A stretch of 64,000 nucleotides of DNA from Natranaerobius trueperi (GTDB taxonomy: Bacteria > Bacillota > Natranaerobiia > Natranaerobiales > Natranaerobiaceae). Below are positions 1 to 9,484 of this stretch, piece after piece. The notes beneath the pieces were generated by a model. That model was not told where the DNA came from and ran no database searches. It worked only from the letters and a program-made list of their open reading frames with translations. The stretch is from the NCBI RefSeq assembly GCF_002216005.1, contig NZ_NIQC01000001.1:1-64000 (forward strand). The letters are read 5' to 3'. The position numbers and the translations under genes were made by a program. Position 1 is the first letter of the stretch, and every line of letters begins with the position of its first letter.

Positions 1-57
1 GAAAACTGCAAGTTGCAAAAAACTCAAAGCAAATAGCAAAAACTGATTATAACAGTC

Positions 58-95
58 ACTCCCACTTATTTATTTAATGAGATGGGAGTTTTTTA
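58..95 (+). terminator. Intrinsic terminator left of the CRISPR array
   Basis: ACTCCCA (58-64) pairs with TGGGAGT (83-89) and is followed by a T-run on the plus strand. It would end a plus-strand transcript entering from outside the window. No gene is recognisable in bases 1-57. Confidence 0.6.
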
Positions 96-116
96 TTAAA
101 TCAATGTGGGTGCTAT

Positions 117-1877
117 TTGACGCTTACATTATGGATGCAATTAAACTCAAAGGCAAGTTAGCAGGAATAGAGCTTGTGTTAACTTTCAATTCCATTATGG
201 ATGCAATTAAACCGGAAATCAAAATAATGGCGCTAACGCGAATATACACTTTCAATTCCATTATGGATGCAATTAAACATGAATGACTAAAATAGATCCG
301 AAGTTTGTTGTTAATTCTTTCAATTCCATTATGGATGCAATTAAACGACGAGGTACAAGAGTTATTGAGTTTTGAAAAAGTCGCTTTCAATTCCATTATG
401 GATGCAATTAAACGAGGGTCACGATGAAAGTTAGAGAGTTATCGGAAAACTTTCAATTCCATTATGGATGCAATTAAACTTAATTGAAATCGAACGTGAG
501 CGTCGCCATGTTTACTTTCAATTCCATTATGGATGCAATTAAACAAATATTGTATAGACGCCGATGAATGGCAACATAGTTCTTTCAATTCCATTATGGA
601 TGCAATTAAACTACCAATAGTTCCGGACGCTGCCGTTGGAATTGGCGTCTTTCAATTCCATTATGGATGCAATTAAACCGTACAAAATCCGCCTCCTAGT
701 CTTTCTATTAAGCCGCTTTCAATTCCATTATGGATGCAATTAAACAAGAAACGGAAGTAACTTTTAGCGCTAAAGCGGTTGACTTTCAATTCCATTATGG
801 ATGCAATTAAACGATCTCCGGAATTAAACCGTTCTTCCGACATACATACCCTTTCAATTCCATTATGGATGCAATTAAACTAGAAGAATTACAAGAATAT
901 AAAAACAAAATAAAAAACTTTCAATTCCATTATGGATGCAATTAAACTTAGGTTCAATATTGTATTTATCAAGCAAATACTTGCTTTCAATTCCATTATG
1001 GATGCAATTAAACTTCACTAAACCTACTCCTGCTATTTCTTTAGCCCATCTTTCAATTCCATTATGGATGCAATTAAACCAAAACAAGGTCATCAATGAC
1101 CTATCAATTAAAAACTTTCAATTCCATTATGGATGCAATTAAACAAATAGAAAAACTAGACCAAAGAATAGGAGACATTACACTTTCAATTCCATTATGG
1201 ATGCAATTAAACTGTAATCTTCATACTCATGTATCTCATCAAAAATTACTTTCAATTCCATTATGGATGCAATTAAACGTCTTTGTTAGCTAATTGTAGC
1301 TTTATTAAGGGATGCTTTCAATTCCATTATGGATGCAATTAAACCTGAGTAGCTTCCTTGAACTCGTCAGTCTTTGTATTCTTTCAATTCCATTATGGAT
1401 GCAATTAAACTTTTCTCTCCTCTACTAACTCCTCATAACACTCATTTCTTTCAATTCCATTATGGATGCAATTAAACGGTGTGATAGTCCCGTTTGGTAA
1501 GTATTTAGATAGACCCTTTCAATTCCATTATGGATGCAATTAAACAGGTGTCTACTGATAAGTTTAGAGTGCGTGGAAAAATCTTTCAATTCCATTATGG
1601 ATGCAATTAAACTCTTCTTTCTGCCTACCCCTCCGAAAAATATATGACTTTCAATTCCATTATGGATGCAATTAAACACGAGGGTTTAAAGAAGAAAGAG
1701 AAAGACAGAAGCAAACTTTCAATTCCATTATGGATGCAATTAAACTAAAAAGGAGTGATAACAATGAATAAATATTTTAACCTTTCAATTCCATTATGGA
1801 TGCAATTAAACTTTAAAATTAGTGAAGATAATATTTTAGATATTCTACTTTCAATTCCATTATGGATGCAATTAAAC
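117..1877 (-). CRISPR. CRISPR array, 27 repeats and 26 spacers
   Basis: A 30-base repeat recurs every 65-68 bases. Twenty-six copies are identical (first 183-212, last 1848-1877) and one degenerate copy lies at 117-146, conserved only in its plus-strand 3' part. Spacers are 35-38 bases. On the minus strand the repeat starts GTTTAATTGC and ends GGAATTGAAAG, the GTTT...ATTGAAA(C/G) form common in type I-B systems of Firmicutes. This and the degenerate left-end copy indicate transcription from right to left, with the leader expected right of 1877. No cas gene is in the window. Many short open frames seen here are artefacts of the repeat. The spacer at 1746-1781 contains a Shine-Dalgarno sequence followed by ATG, so its source protospacer probably spans a gene start. 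Confidence 0.97.
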
Positions 1878-1899
1878 CCTTATTCAAAACATTATTTTA

Positions 1900-1982
1900 C
1901 CGGGGATTTTAAGGTATATCAAAGGTAGATAAATCTGTCTACCTCAAATCTTGTAAATTCCCCGGGAAGTTCACAGATTTTA
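1900..1982. repeat. Degenerate copy of a 45-base hairpin repeat
   Basis: Begins CCGGGG (1900-1905), has an inner pair AAAGGTAGA/TCTACCT, ends CCCCGG (1960-1965), then a conserved tail GAAGTTCACAGATTTTA. It matches the perfect hairpin at 13362-13406 and its tail, but has small insertions in both arms. It lies 22 bases from the last CRISPR repeat, where the leader should be. Confidence 0.8.
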
Positions 1983-1999
1983 CATTTGTAACCCCATGA

Positions 2000-2262
2000 T
2001 ATTGTAGAAGTACTTTATACGCTGATTTATGTGCATACCATTACAGGGACCCCCGTAATCCTAATTAAGCACCTCGGGTATTAACTGCTGCTAACTGTAC
2101 ATCGCCTTCTGTTCTATTATACAATACTCAGGCTAAATTTGTAGATTATACTAAAATCATAATTTATTTCGGATTCACCTAGGTCATCTTGTTTCTGAAC
2201 AGTCCTAATTCCTGTAACTAATACAGCCATATCAACTGTTACATCATCACTCTTAATAAAAT
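2000..2262 (-). pseudogene. Relic of the ABC substrate-binding protein gene
   Basis: Collinear with part of the intact substrate-binding protein gene at 15196-16188. On the minus strand 2075-2150 encodes TNLA-stop-VLYNRTEGDVQLAAVNT, where the intact protein has TNLASVLYNRTEGDIQLAAVNT: the Ser codon TCA has become TGA. Bases 2224-2252 encode SDDVTVDMAV, matching the mature N-terminus of the intact protein. The signal-peptide codons, an internal piece and the whole 3' part are deleted or unrecognisable. The neighbouring hairpin (1900-1982) and promoter (2322-2351) match the flanks of the intact locus in the same order, so a whole segment was duplicated and then decayed, not just a gene fragment. 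Confidence 0.85.
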
Positions 2263-2321
2263 ACTATAACCTAGAATAGAAGTTTTTCAATTTAAACTCA
2301 CTTTTACAATCCTACAAGTCC

Positions 2322-2351
2322 ATATTATTCTTTTTTTATGTTATCTGTCAA
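2322..2351 (-). promoter_or_regulatory. Promoter retained by the relic, facing the CRISPR array
   Basis: TTGACA (2351-2346), 18-base spacer, TAATAT (2327-2322) on the minus strand. The 2304-2400 segment matches 16238-16330 closely, including the same -35 element and spacer. The -10 here is closer to consensus than the parental TAACAT. No intact gene follows before the CRISPR array about 440 bases downstream. Confidence 0.7.
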
Positions 2352-2442
2352 CTACTTAAGACAAATTTAGAAACATTAATAATTTTAAATTAATGACCTC
2401 AGTAATATTCAACTACTAGCTATTTGCCAGTAAAGTTTAAGT

Positions 2443-2481
2443 AATACAAAAGCTCCGATGTACTCACGGAGCTTTTGTATT
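2443..2481 (-). terminator. Terminator of the exopolysaccharide operon
   Basis: Fifteen-base arms AATACAAAAGCTCCG (2443-2457) and its complement (2467-2481), followed on the minus strand by TTACTT. The hairpin overlaps the stop codon of the 1035-residue protein. Confidence 0.75.
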
Positions 2482-5400
2482 AATCCCAATGTTCTTTCAA
2501 AATATCGTATGATTTTTTCAACCTCTGTTGGTAACGCGGTTCCCCCCATGTTTCCCATAAAAATGGTTCAGATGTAAAATCACTAATAATTTCTTCTTCA
2601 TTTCCAATTAAATATCCCGAAACCACAAAACCATCAGTTTCAATTGTATTTAATTGATCCCTCTCAAGATAAGCATAGTTACCATCATCGTTAAGGACTC
2701 TATGAGAAGTAGGATCTGTTAAATTTATTCTTCCCCATGGTATACGAATAGATAGCTTGTCATCACCCTTTTTATACCAATGATTATGCGTCCCTTGGAA
2801 ATTTCCGTAGTTTAGAGTAGACCCATCTTCTCTTACTTCTTCAATTACAGATCCATCTTCTCTAACAATACGAGCATTAATCAAGGGAGTAATAGGATGA
2901 AACTCACCTGTATTAGTAGCTTTAGATGCAAAATTCATATTAGCAGCATTATAATCAGGAGTTACTAAAATTTGTGCATCTTGTTTGTTTTTAATTTCTA
3001 TAAGAAATTCTTTACCCGTTTCAAAAGTTAGACCTTTATCTCTATAAACAAATTGTCCTTTCTCTCTGTCATACGTATCTATTCCCAAAATAATACTCTG
3101 ATCAGCTAAATCAATCGCTCTATCAAATTCTAAGTCAATATATAAATAAGATTCGTTTCCTCTAAAACTAACTCTTTCAAATCCATTTTCTGTAGACAAT
3201 TCATAGTAAGCTTTTTCAGGCTTAATCGCTTCATTAGCTAATATACCATAGTTTTGCTCTGGATCTAAAACATTATGCCAAAAAACATTGTGTTCATAGG
3301 GAATCATGAATGGTTCTGTCGTCCACGTTTTTTTAGCCCATTCATCCATCCACTCAAAGATAATACCTCCCATATAGTTTTCTTTTTTAATACTATCCAT
3401 CATCCTGATAATTCCTTCGCCCTGTTCTTTTTCTGTCAAGCCACCATGATGATATCCATCAGGGCTATAATGCGCATTACCCATACCAGTAGCTATACCA
3501 AATTCTGCAACTAAAGCAGGAAAGTTTTCATGCTTTTCCATAAAATGTTCTAGATATCCCCCATAACGAAAAGTTCCCTCTTCATCTTGATAATTTTCAT
3601 ATCTTTGATTATGATTGATAAAATCGGGATAATTAGGATATATATGATATGACCCATAAAAACCTGCTAATAAGTCTTCTCCCCTTTGAAAATTTCTAAT
3701 ATCGATAGAAGCTTCATCATCAAAAATCCCTTCATCACCAACAAATTCTTGCCACTTTTTTGTATGATCGATCGGGTCTAAAATTGGCCAACTTACGAAT
3801 GCATTAGGACGCTGCCAGTTATATTTTTTAGCTTCATACTCCATAGTGTAATCAATGGCTTTAGCTAACCAAACTTCTGTTGGTGTACCATCTTCAACTC
3901 CCAAGTAATCACCTTGGTATGATGTTATATCATTTAATTTATTAGTTTGATTTACTTCATAAGTTTCTATCTCCCGACCTACTAAATAGGAAATTGTGTA
4001 AGGTGAAACATCAGCATAATAATCACCATAAGCTCTTCCTGGGCGCTTTGGTACCTTTCCTTCACCGTGAATGGCATCAACCACATATTCAATTTCTTTG
4101 TAAAAGTCTTCTACATATTCTTCACCTAATAAATTATCATTTTCAGGGTGTTCTTCAGGCCAAATATTTTGAAATAGCCATAATTCATCACCCGGGTTGT
4201 TTAAATTATATTCTAAGAAAGCTCGATAAAAGGATGGATCCATTAATGTATATACTCTAACGGAATTAACATTCATATCTCCAATTTTTTCTAACCACTG
4301 CCTATACGTTGATTCTTTGTCCGGAAATTCAGTAAACCACTTACCGGGGTTTGCTATCCCTATATTCACTCCTTTTATAAATAGGTCTTCAAAGCTATCA
4401 CCAGTGTATATCTGCATGTGACTTTCATCAGTTTTCGATATCATACGAGTATTGTCTTTTTCATAGACATGTTCATATTTGAGTTCTTCTAGTTTATCTG
4501 ATCTTTCGCTTACAGCATGAGCTTTAGCTAATATATTTTCCATAACCGGTACATAAGTTCTCCAATAAAATCTAGTTTGATTATCTAGCACACTACTCAC
4601 ACCAGACATTATCTTAGCTAGACCCGCCAAATTATGAAATGGAGTACTTGATATATTAGAAAAACTACCTGACATGTAATATGCATCATATATACTATTA
4701 CTAAACTTAGAGATCGCAGAAAACTCTTCAGGTATACCATACTCCTTTGCCTGATTTAATCCATTTTCCGTTAAACTAGCTGTAAGATCAAAGTCTGCCA
4801 AAGATTTTGTCTCTTCATCATGTTCTGTGATATCAAACCAACCCGTATAACTTGTATCGTCTTTTAATCCTAAAAACTTTTCCCCTTGTTCAGTAAAAGT
4901 CATATTTATCCCTTTGATATGAGAAGTTTTACTTTCATCTAATATAACTACTTGCTGTTTCTTTTCATTTAAAAATATAAAGCCTTCTCCTTCATAGTCA
5001 TAAGTGTTATTATCATCTTGATAAATTTTAAATACCTCACCGGGAATAGAGTTTGAATCAGACAAATCGCTAAAGTATTTGCCTACCCAGCCAGTCCACC
5101 TAACACCTAATAGTTCATACATATACTCTCTCACATGATCTGGTGTCGGGTTTGAAAAAGTATTAAATTCAGAGATTATCGTTGTACCATTATAAGCTGC
5201 TTTTGTTATACTCTCTATTTCATTATACTGAAGACCGCTAAATTCTTCTTTTTGATCTGTTAATCCATAGGTATCAGCTATATAAATAACATCTTTATCA
5301 GTCAAATCTTTTTGTAAGGGACGGAATTCAAAGTCATTGTTACTTGCTTTGATAGGGACAACACCATAATAGTCTTTGTTTTCATTATAAATTTTTCCAT

Positions 5401-5587
5401 CACTTTGAGTATATTTCAAATGATTAAGTAACCAGGTAACCCCTTGGTGTTCGCTAAAAGAACCATCAGACACGGTTTTGTTAAAAATCGCAACATCTAA
5501 TTCTTCCTGAGGACCAAAGGACCATACAATCCAAGGAAGAATTAATAAAATCACAATTAAAGTAATAATCTTTGATTTATTATTCAT
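2480..5587 (-). CDS. Membrane-anchored glycoside hydrolase-like protein
   Basis: A 1035-residue protein with one N-terminal membrane segment (about residues 6-24) and an extracellular remainder. Residues 27-290 form a module of unknown family. From about 385 a segment resembling glycoside-hydrolase TIM barrels begins (GVNIGIANPGKW, then NVNSVRVYTLMDPSFY). It holds an AEFGIATGMGN segment near 694, where a catalytic Glu would fit, and IIFEWMDEW near 745. The last 240 residues look like a beta-rich carbohydrate-binding region. The start overlaps the HPt gene by 8 bases. As last gene of a glycosyltransferase operon it probably trims or modifies the exported polysaccharide, but substrate and catalytic residues are inferred. 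The N-terminal module could instead be an unrelated sensory domain. Confidence 0.65.
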   Translation of the reverse strand: MNNKSKIITLIVILLILPWIVWSFGPQEELDVAIFNKTVSDGSFSEHQGVTWLLNHLKYTQSDGKIYNENKDYYGVVPIKASNNDFEFRPLQKDLTDKDVIYIADTYGLTDQKEEFSGLQYNEIESITKAAYNGTTIISEFNTFSNPTPDHVREYMYELLGVRWTGWVGKYFSDLSDSNSIPGEVFKIYQDDNNTYDYEGEGFIFLNEKKQQVVILDESKTSHIKGINMTFTEQGEKFLGLKDDTSYTGWFDITEHDEETKSLADFDLTASLTENGLNQAKEYGIPEEFSAISKFSNSIYDAYYMSGSFSNISSTPFHNLAGLAKIMSGVSSVLDNQTRFYWRTYVPVMENILAKAHAVSERSDKLEELKYEHVYEKDNTRMISKTDESHMQIYTGDSFEDLFIKGVNIGIANPGKWFTEFPDKESTYRQWLEKIGDMNVNSVRVYTLMDPSFYRAFLEYNLNNPGDELWLFQNIWPEEHPENDNLLGEEYVEDFYKEIEYVVDAIHGEGKVPKRPGRAYGDYYADVSPYTISYLVGREIETYEVNQTNKLNDITSYQGDYLGVEDGTPTEVWLAKAIDYTMEYEAKKYNWQRPNAFVSWPILDPIDHTKKWQEFVGDEGIFDDEASIDIRNFQRGEDLLAGFYGSYHIYPNYPDFINHNQRYENYQDEEGTFRYGGYLEHFMEKHENFPALVAEFGIATGMGNAHYSPDGYHHGGLTEKEQGEGIIRMMDSIKKENYMGGIIFEWMDEWAKKTWTTEPFMIPYEHNVFWHNVLDPEQNYGILANEAIKPEKAYYELSTENGFERVSFRGNESYLYIDLEFDRAIDLADQSIILGIDTYDREKGQFVYRDKGLTFETGKEFLIEIKNKQDAQILVTPDYNAANMNFASKATNTGEFHPITPLINARIVREDGSVIEEVREDGSTLNYGNFQGTHNHWYKKGDDKLSIRIPWGRINLTDPTSHRVLNDDGNYAYLERDQLNTIETDGFVVSGYLIGNEEEIISDFTSEPFLWETWGEPRYQQRLKKSYDILKEHWD

Positions 5588-5879
5588 AAACTATCTCCAC
5601 ATTATCAAGGTGGCTTTCTAATTTTGTTAGTAACTCCGTCACTACATTTTCATCATTTGTTTTCGCAGCTTCCTCTATTTTGTAACCAAGCTCAGTTACA
5701 TAATCAAAACCATATCCGCCACCAACACCCTTGATGGTATGTCCAAGTTTTCTAATAGTTTCAAAATCATTCTCCAAGAGAGCGTTTCTCATTTTTTTAA
5801 TTTCTTGATATCTATTTTCTAAGAACAAGGGAATCAAGTCTTTTAAATCTTTATCTACATAAACTTTATTTTTAGACAT
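5580..5879 (-). CDS. HPt phosphotransfer protein
   Basis: A 99-residue all-helical protein with the HPt core KLGHTIKGVGGGYGFD. His47 is the likely phosphate carrier and the following Gly-rich turn is typical. HPt proteins pass phosphate between the receiver of a hybrid kinase and a separate response regulator. Here the hybrid kinase (9894-13073) lacks its own HPt domain, and the gene sits between the REC-GGDEF protein and the glycosidase-like protein, so this is very probably the missing relay step. A 53-base gap with a good ribosome site follows the cyclase gene. Confidence 0.85.
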   Translation of the reverse strand: MSKNKVYVDKDLKDLIPLFLENRYQEIKKMRNALLENDFETIRKLGHTIKGVGGGYGFDYVTELGYKIEEAAKTNDENVVTELLTKLESHLDNVEIVYE

Positions 5880-5932
5880 TTTACCCGCTCCTTTTTTATA
5901 ACAAGGTTATGTATACAAACAAACGCACTAAA

Positions 5933-6964
5933 TTAAAAACTTTTAAATTTAGCAGTATTTCTACCATTTTCTTTAGCTTCATAAAGGGCTTTATCGGCTG
6001 AATTAATAAAACTATTTAATACATCTTCCCTTTCTATTTTCTGATAATCTACTTCATCGAAATCTACACAGGTAACACCTAAACTAATTGTTACATTATC
6101 AGATATCCTAGAAGCTACATGGGGAATATTTAATCCTTCTATTCCTTCCCTTATTCTTTTAGCAACCATTAAAGAATCATCTGATTGTGTATTAGGTAAG
6201 ATTACTGCAAACTCTTCTCCCCCATACCTAGCAGCAAAGTCGCCTGGGCGTAAGATTAGTTCACTTAATCTAGAAGAGATTACTTTAAGACATTTATCAC
6301 CTTGCTGATGACCATAAGTATCATTATATTTTTTAAAGTAATCAATATCTAAAATGATCAAGGAGAGTGGAGTCTTGTCACGCTTTGCTCTCTTCCACTC
6401 ATTATTTAAGGTCTCATCAAAAAGTCTTCTATTAGGTATTTGGGTAAGTTCATCTATAGTGGCTAGTTTTTCTAGCTTAGCATTCATTTCTTCTAGACTT
6501 TTTAAAGCATCTTCTAACTCACGTTCTCTTTTTAGACGAGTTTGTCTTTCGCGATTTAATTTCACAGCTGAATCAACTCGAGCTAGCAATTCTAATTTTC
6601 GAACAGGCTTTGTGATATAATCAATAGCTCCCGCATTGAAAGCTTTTTCTAAAGTCTCTGTTTCTGTTAATGCCGTAACCATAATTATAGGAATGTTAGA
6701 AAGATCGTGATGTCTCTTAAGACGCTCACATGCTTCTATACCATCAATATCAGGCATCATAATATCCATGAGTATTAATTCTATATTGGAAGAATCAATT
6801 TTAAAATCTGTATTTTCTTTTTGTCCATTATCATCTATACCTAGTAATTTAAAGGTTTCTTTTGGAGAAGAAGCAAAATATAAATCTTCATATCCTGCCT
6901 TATTCAAAAGTCTCTCTAACATAAACCTTATAGTTTTATCATCGTCTACTATCAATATTGCCAT
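5933..6964 (-). CDS. Response regulator diguanylate cyclase (REC-GGDEF)
   Basis: A 343-residue PleD-like protein. The receiver has the acidic pocket DDD at 7-9 and phospho-Asp67 in LMDIMMPDIDG, with an unusual insertion of about 20 residues (41-60) before it. A coiled-coil linker (about 138-170) precedes the GGDEF domain, with an intact GGEEF active site at 248-252 and an inhibitory-site RPGD at 239-242. It should make c-di-GMP from two GTP when phosphorylated and be product-inhibited. The start is supported by AAAAGGGTGATATAG-ATG. Its 5' end overlaps the glycosyltransferase gene by 26 bases, implying coupled translation. The nearby HPt protein is the likely phosphodonor. Confidence 0.92.
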   Translation of the reverse strand: MAILIVDDDKTIRFMLERLLNKAGYEDLYFASSPKETFKLLGIDDNGQKENTDFKIDSSNIELILMDIMMPDIDGIEACERLKRHHDLSNIPIIMVTALTETETLEKAFNAGAIDYITKPVRKLELLARVDSAVKLNRERQTRLKRERELEDALKSLEEMNAKLEKLATIDELTQIPNRRLFDETLNNEWKRAKRDKTPLSLIILDIDYFKKYNDTYGHQQGDKCLKVISSRLSELILRPGDFAARYGGEEFAVILPNTQSDDSLMVAKRIREGIEGLNIPHVASRISDNVTISLGVTCVDFDEVDYQKIEREDVLNSFINSADKALYEAKENGRNTAKFKSF

Positions 6965-8393
6965 CTATATCACCCTTTTCGTAACTTGAAAAGCTTGTCC
7001 TTTTCATTTGTCCCCATTCTTTTCTTTTCCTTAAAAAGTCAAAAATCCCTTTTACTCTCCAAAACGTATGTCTCTGGCGATAACCAAAGTTCTCTAAAAA
7101 TCCAAATAAAAAAAGAATAAGTTTTTCTTTTAAGCTAGAATATTTTCTAAATGTCATCTCTTCAAAAACTATTGAAGTGGTAGATAGTAAAATTCCCATC
7201 AAAACTGCTGTAATGAAAAATAGTAAGATAATTTCTCGGCCCGGAAAACCTAGAAAAAAGGTAATAAATAACGTGATAGCAAAAACGACATATCCTAGAA
7301 GTTCAAATATGGGACCTAAAAACTCAATGAACAAGAAAAAAGGATAAGCAAGTAAACCCAAAAGTCCATATCTAGGATTAAAGAAAAGTTCTTTATTCAT
7401 GATAAGACTTTCTCCGAGACCCCGCTGCCATCTACGCCTTTGATTACTTAAAGTATCGATATCCTCCGGAACTTGAGTCCAGCAAACAGGATCCGGTAGA
7501 AATACCACTCGATATTCCCTTTCGGATTTTTTTAGTAAGCGATTCAGTTTCAGAACTAGTTCCATATCTTCACCGACAGTATCTTTACTATAACCACCTG
7601 CATTAGTAACATGAGATTTTCGAAAAACACCAAAAGCACCGGAAATAATTAGTAAACTATTTATGGATGCCCAACCAACTCGTCCAAATAAAAAAGCCCT
7701 TAAATACTCCACTACTTGCATCCTTACAAGGGGTTTTTTAGAAAGTCTCACTTGTTCTATATATCCTCCTCTAATTGTACATTCATTTGCTATTCTTACT
7801 GTCCCACCAGCAGCAACAACTCTCCAATCCTGAGAAAATGGCTCAACAATCCGTAATAAAGCTTGTCCTTCTATGATAGAATCAGCATCAATATTACAGA
7901 TTAAAGGGTATTGCGAGATATTTATCCCTGCATTTAAGGCGTCTGCCTTACCTCCATTGTCTTTATCTACTACTACAAGATTAGGATAGTCAAGGGAGTC
8001 ATAAACATTATTTATGTCTTCTGTATCAAGGTTTCGTTCAAAGGACCTGCTTGATGGTGTTAAGTTAAAGTTCTTTTTTAACTTATCAACAGTTTTATCT
8101 GAAGATCCATCGTTCACCACGACTACTTCAAACTCAGGATAAGAAAGAGCTAACAAGGATTTGACATTCTCGACTATAGTCTCCTCTTCATTAAAAGCTG
8201 GAACTATAATACTAATAGGTTTATAGAACTCACTTTGAAAGGTTTTTTTATAATCAGTTATTTCGTTCAAAAACCAGTTCTTCCTAATTGTAAAAAAAGC
8301 AACTATATTGAGAAAAATATATGTGCTATTCACTATCAAAAAGTAAAAAATCGCCAGATAGTCAATGGTATATAGTAAATTTGTAATATTCAT
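6939..8393 (-). CDS. Membrane glycosyltransferase family 2, PgaC-like
   Basis: A 484-residue processive glycosyltransferase of the poly-GlcNAc/hyaluronan/cellulose synthase type. An N-terminal membrane helix is followed by a GT-A domain with VVNDGSSDKT, NIDADS (the DxD metal site), ED in GEDMELVLKL and the acceptor-site motif NQRRRWQRG. Several C-terminal membrane helices would form the export channel. ATG at 8393 is preferred over the upstream TTG because AGGGG lies 8 bases upstream. No PilZ domain is present, so any c-di-GMP control would act through a partner. Polymer identity is unknown. The operon setting makes a surface polysaccharide likely. Confidence 0.88.
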   Translation of the reverse strand: MNITNLLYTIDYLAIFYFLIVNSTYIFLNIVAFFTIRKNWFLNEITDYKKTFQSEFYKPISIIVPAFNEEETIVENVKSLLALSYPEFEVVVVNDGSSDKTVDKLKKNFNLTPSSRSFERNLDTEDINNVYDSLDYPNLVVVDKDNGGKADALNAGINISQYPLICNIDADSIIEGQALLRIVEPFSQDWRVVAAGGTVRIANECTIRGGYIEQVRLSKKPLVRMQVVEYLRAFLFGRVGWASINSLLIISGAFGVFRKSHVTNAGGYSKDTVGEDMELVLKLNRLLKKSEREYRVVFLPDPVCWTQVPEDIDTLSNQRRRWQRGLGESLIMNKELFFNPRYGLLGLLAYPFFLFIEFLGPIFELLGYVVFAITLFITFFLGFPGREIILLFFITAVLMGILLSTTSIVFEEMTFRKYSSLKEKLILFLFGFLENFGYRQRHTFWRVKGIFDFLRKRKEWGQMKRTSFSSYEKGDIDGNIDSRR

Positions 8394-8417
8394 ACAAAAA
8401 ACCCCTATCAAATATTT

Positions 8418-9482
8418 TTAAACTTTACTCAGTATATAACGACTTATTTCACCTCTATGGTCCTTTGAATTACTAATAGAATTCAAATAAGAAATATATC
8501 CTAAATCATATAACGCCTTAGCAGCATAAAATCTAACCCACCAATTATCATCATTAAGTATATTTTTCATATCATCTCTGTATGTATCCTCTTTAACTTT
8601 TCCGATATATTTGGCTACCTGGCTTCTAATGATCCAGTTTTCATGATAAATGAATGGAGTTAGTGATACAGTTGTTGGATATTCAATCCGTGATAATGCT
8701 TTTAATACATGAATAATAACTTCGTTATCATCAACATTTGTTAAAATCTTTCCTAGCTGGGGTGCTGCTTTAGTAAACCGATAATAACCTAGAATATCGA
8801 CCATTAATGATACACTCTGATCGATAGACACACCAAAATCTTCTTCTAAGTTTCTTTGTCCTTCTAACCATTCCTGAATAATATTATTAATTGGAGTACA
8901 AACGTCTTTACCAAACCTCACTGCTATTTCTGTAATACCTTCAAAGGTAGTATTAGTATTAATTAACATTCTTCTAAAAACCGGTAAAACTAAGTTCACT
9001 TCTTTTGTGTCTGCTATAGCTTTAGCTGCAATTACCATTTCCATGGTTTTAGGCGATTTAAGCATTTTTTTTAAAATAGGAAGAGCCCTTTTATCTCCAA
9101 GTTTTCCAAGTATGGTTATTGAAATTAACCTTTTCTTTCTATTTGCCTTTTTTGCCTTGTTTAAGAAATAATCAGTCATGCCAGTTTCTTTTATTAGATA
9201 AACTAATTTTTCTCTGTCTTGTCCCATTAAATTATCTAAATATGGCTTTAAAAAACTCCATAAATCAAAGTAATCACCCTTCATCTTTTTAGCGGCTTCA
9301 CTAACAGAAATTTCGTCAGCTAGATAACTGTATAATACAGTTTCCCAAGCGTTACTCTTTTTCTGATATGCATGTTCTTTTACCCACAGTAGATAATGAT
9401 TAATTAAAACAAACAACAACAAACTGACAATCGAAATTATCATCACTATAATTACTACTATCAAGAGATTGAACATAGTCAT
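8418..9482 (-). CDS. Membrane-anchored HEAT-repeat protein
   Basis: A 354-residue protein with one N-terminal membrane helix (about residues 5-27) and a cytoplasmic alpha-solenoid. Repeated helix pairs of HEAT/PBS-lyase type are visible, for example LGKLGDKRALPILKKMLK and repeats ending in RFYAAKALYDLG near the C-terminus. No catalytic motif is seen. HEAT solenoids are protein-binding scaffolds. Between the response regulator and the glycosyltransferase, with gaps of 2 and 24 bases, it may link the signalling proteins to the membrane synthase. That role is inferred. Confidence 0.8.
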   Translation of the reverse strand: MTMFNLLIVVIIVMIISIVSLLLFVLINHYLLWVKEHAYQKKSNAWETVLYSYLADEISVSEAAKKMKGDYFDLWSFLKPYLDNLMGQDREKLVYLIKETGMTDYFLNKAKKANRKKRLISITILGKLGDKRALPILKKMLKSPKTMEMVIAAKAIADTKEVNLVLPVFRRMLINTNTTFEGITEIAVRFGKDVCTPINNIIQEWLEGQRNLEEDFGVSIDQSVSLMVDILGYYRFTKAAPQLGKILTNVDDNEVIIHVLKALSRIEYPTTVSLTPFIYHENWIIRSQVAKYIGKVKEDTYRDDMKNILNDDNWWVRFYAAKALYDLGYISYLNSISNSKDHRGEISRYILSKV

Positions 9483-9484
9483 TG

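Noticed and set aside
1-116. Left flank as the CRISPR leader
   Set aside because: The adjacent repeat is the degenerate one, and the ATTGAAA-type repeat end is on the minus strand. Both place the leader on the right.
77-1679. Several short open frames on both strands within the CRISPR array
   Set aside because: Their peptides repeat the translated CRISPR repeat (NSIMDAIK, CIHNGIE, LIASIMELK, LSIPLWMQL) and have no ribosome sites.
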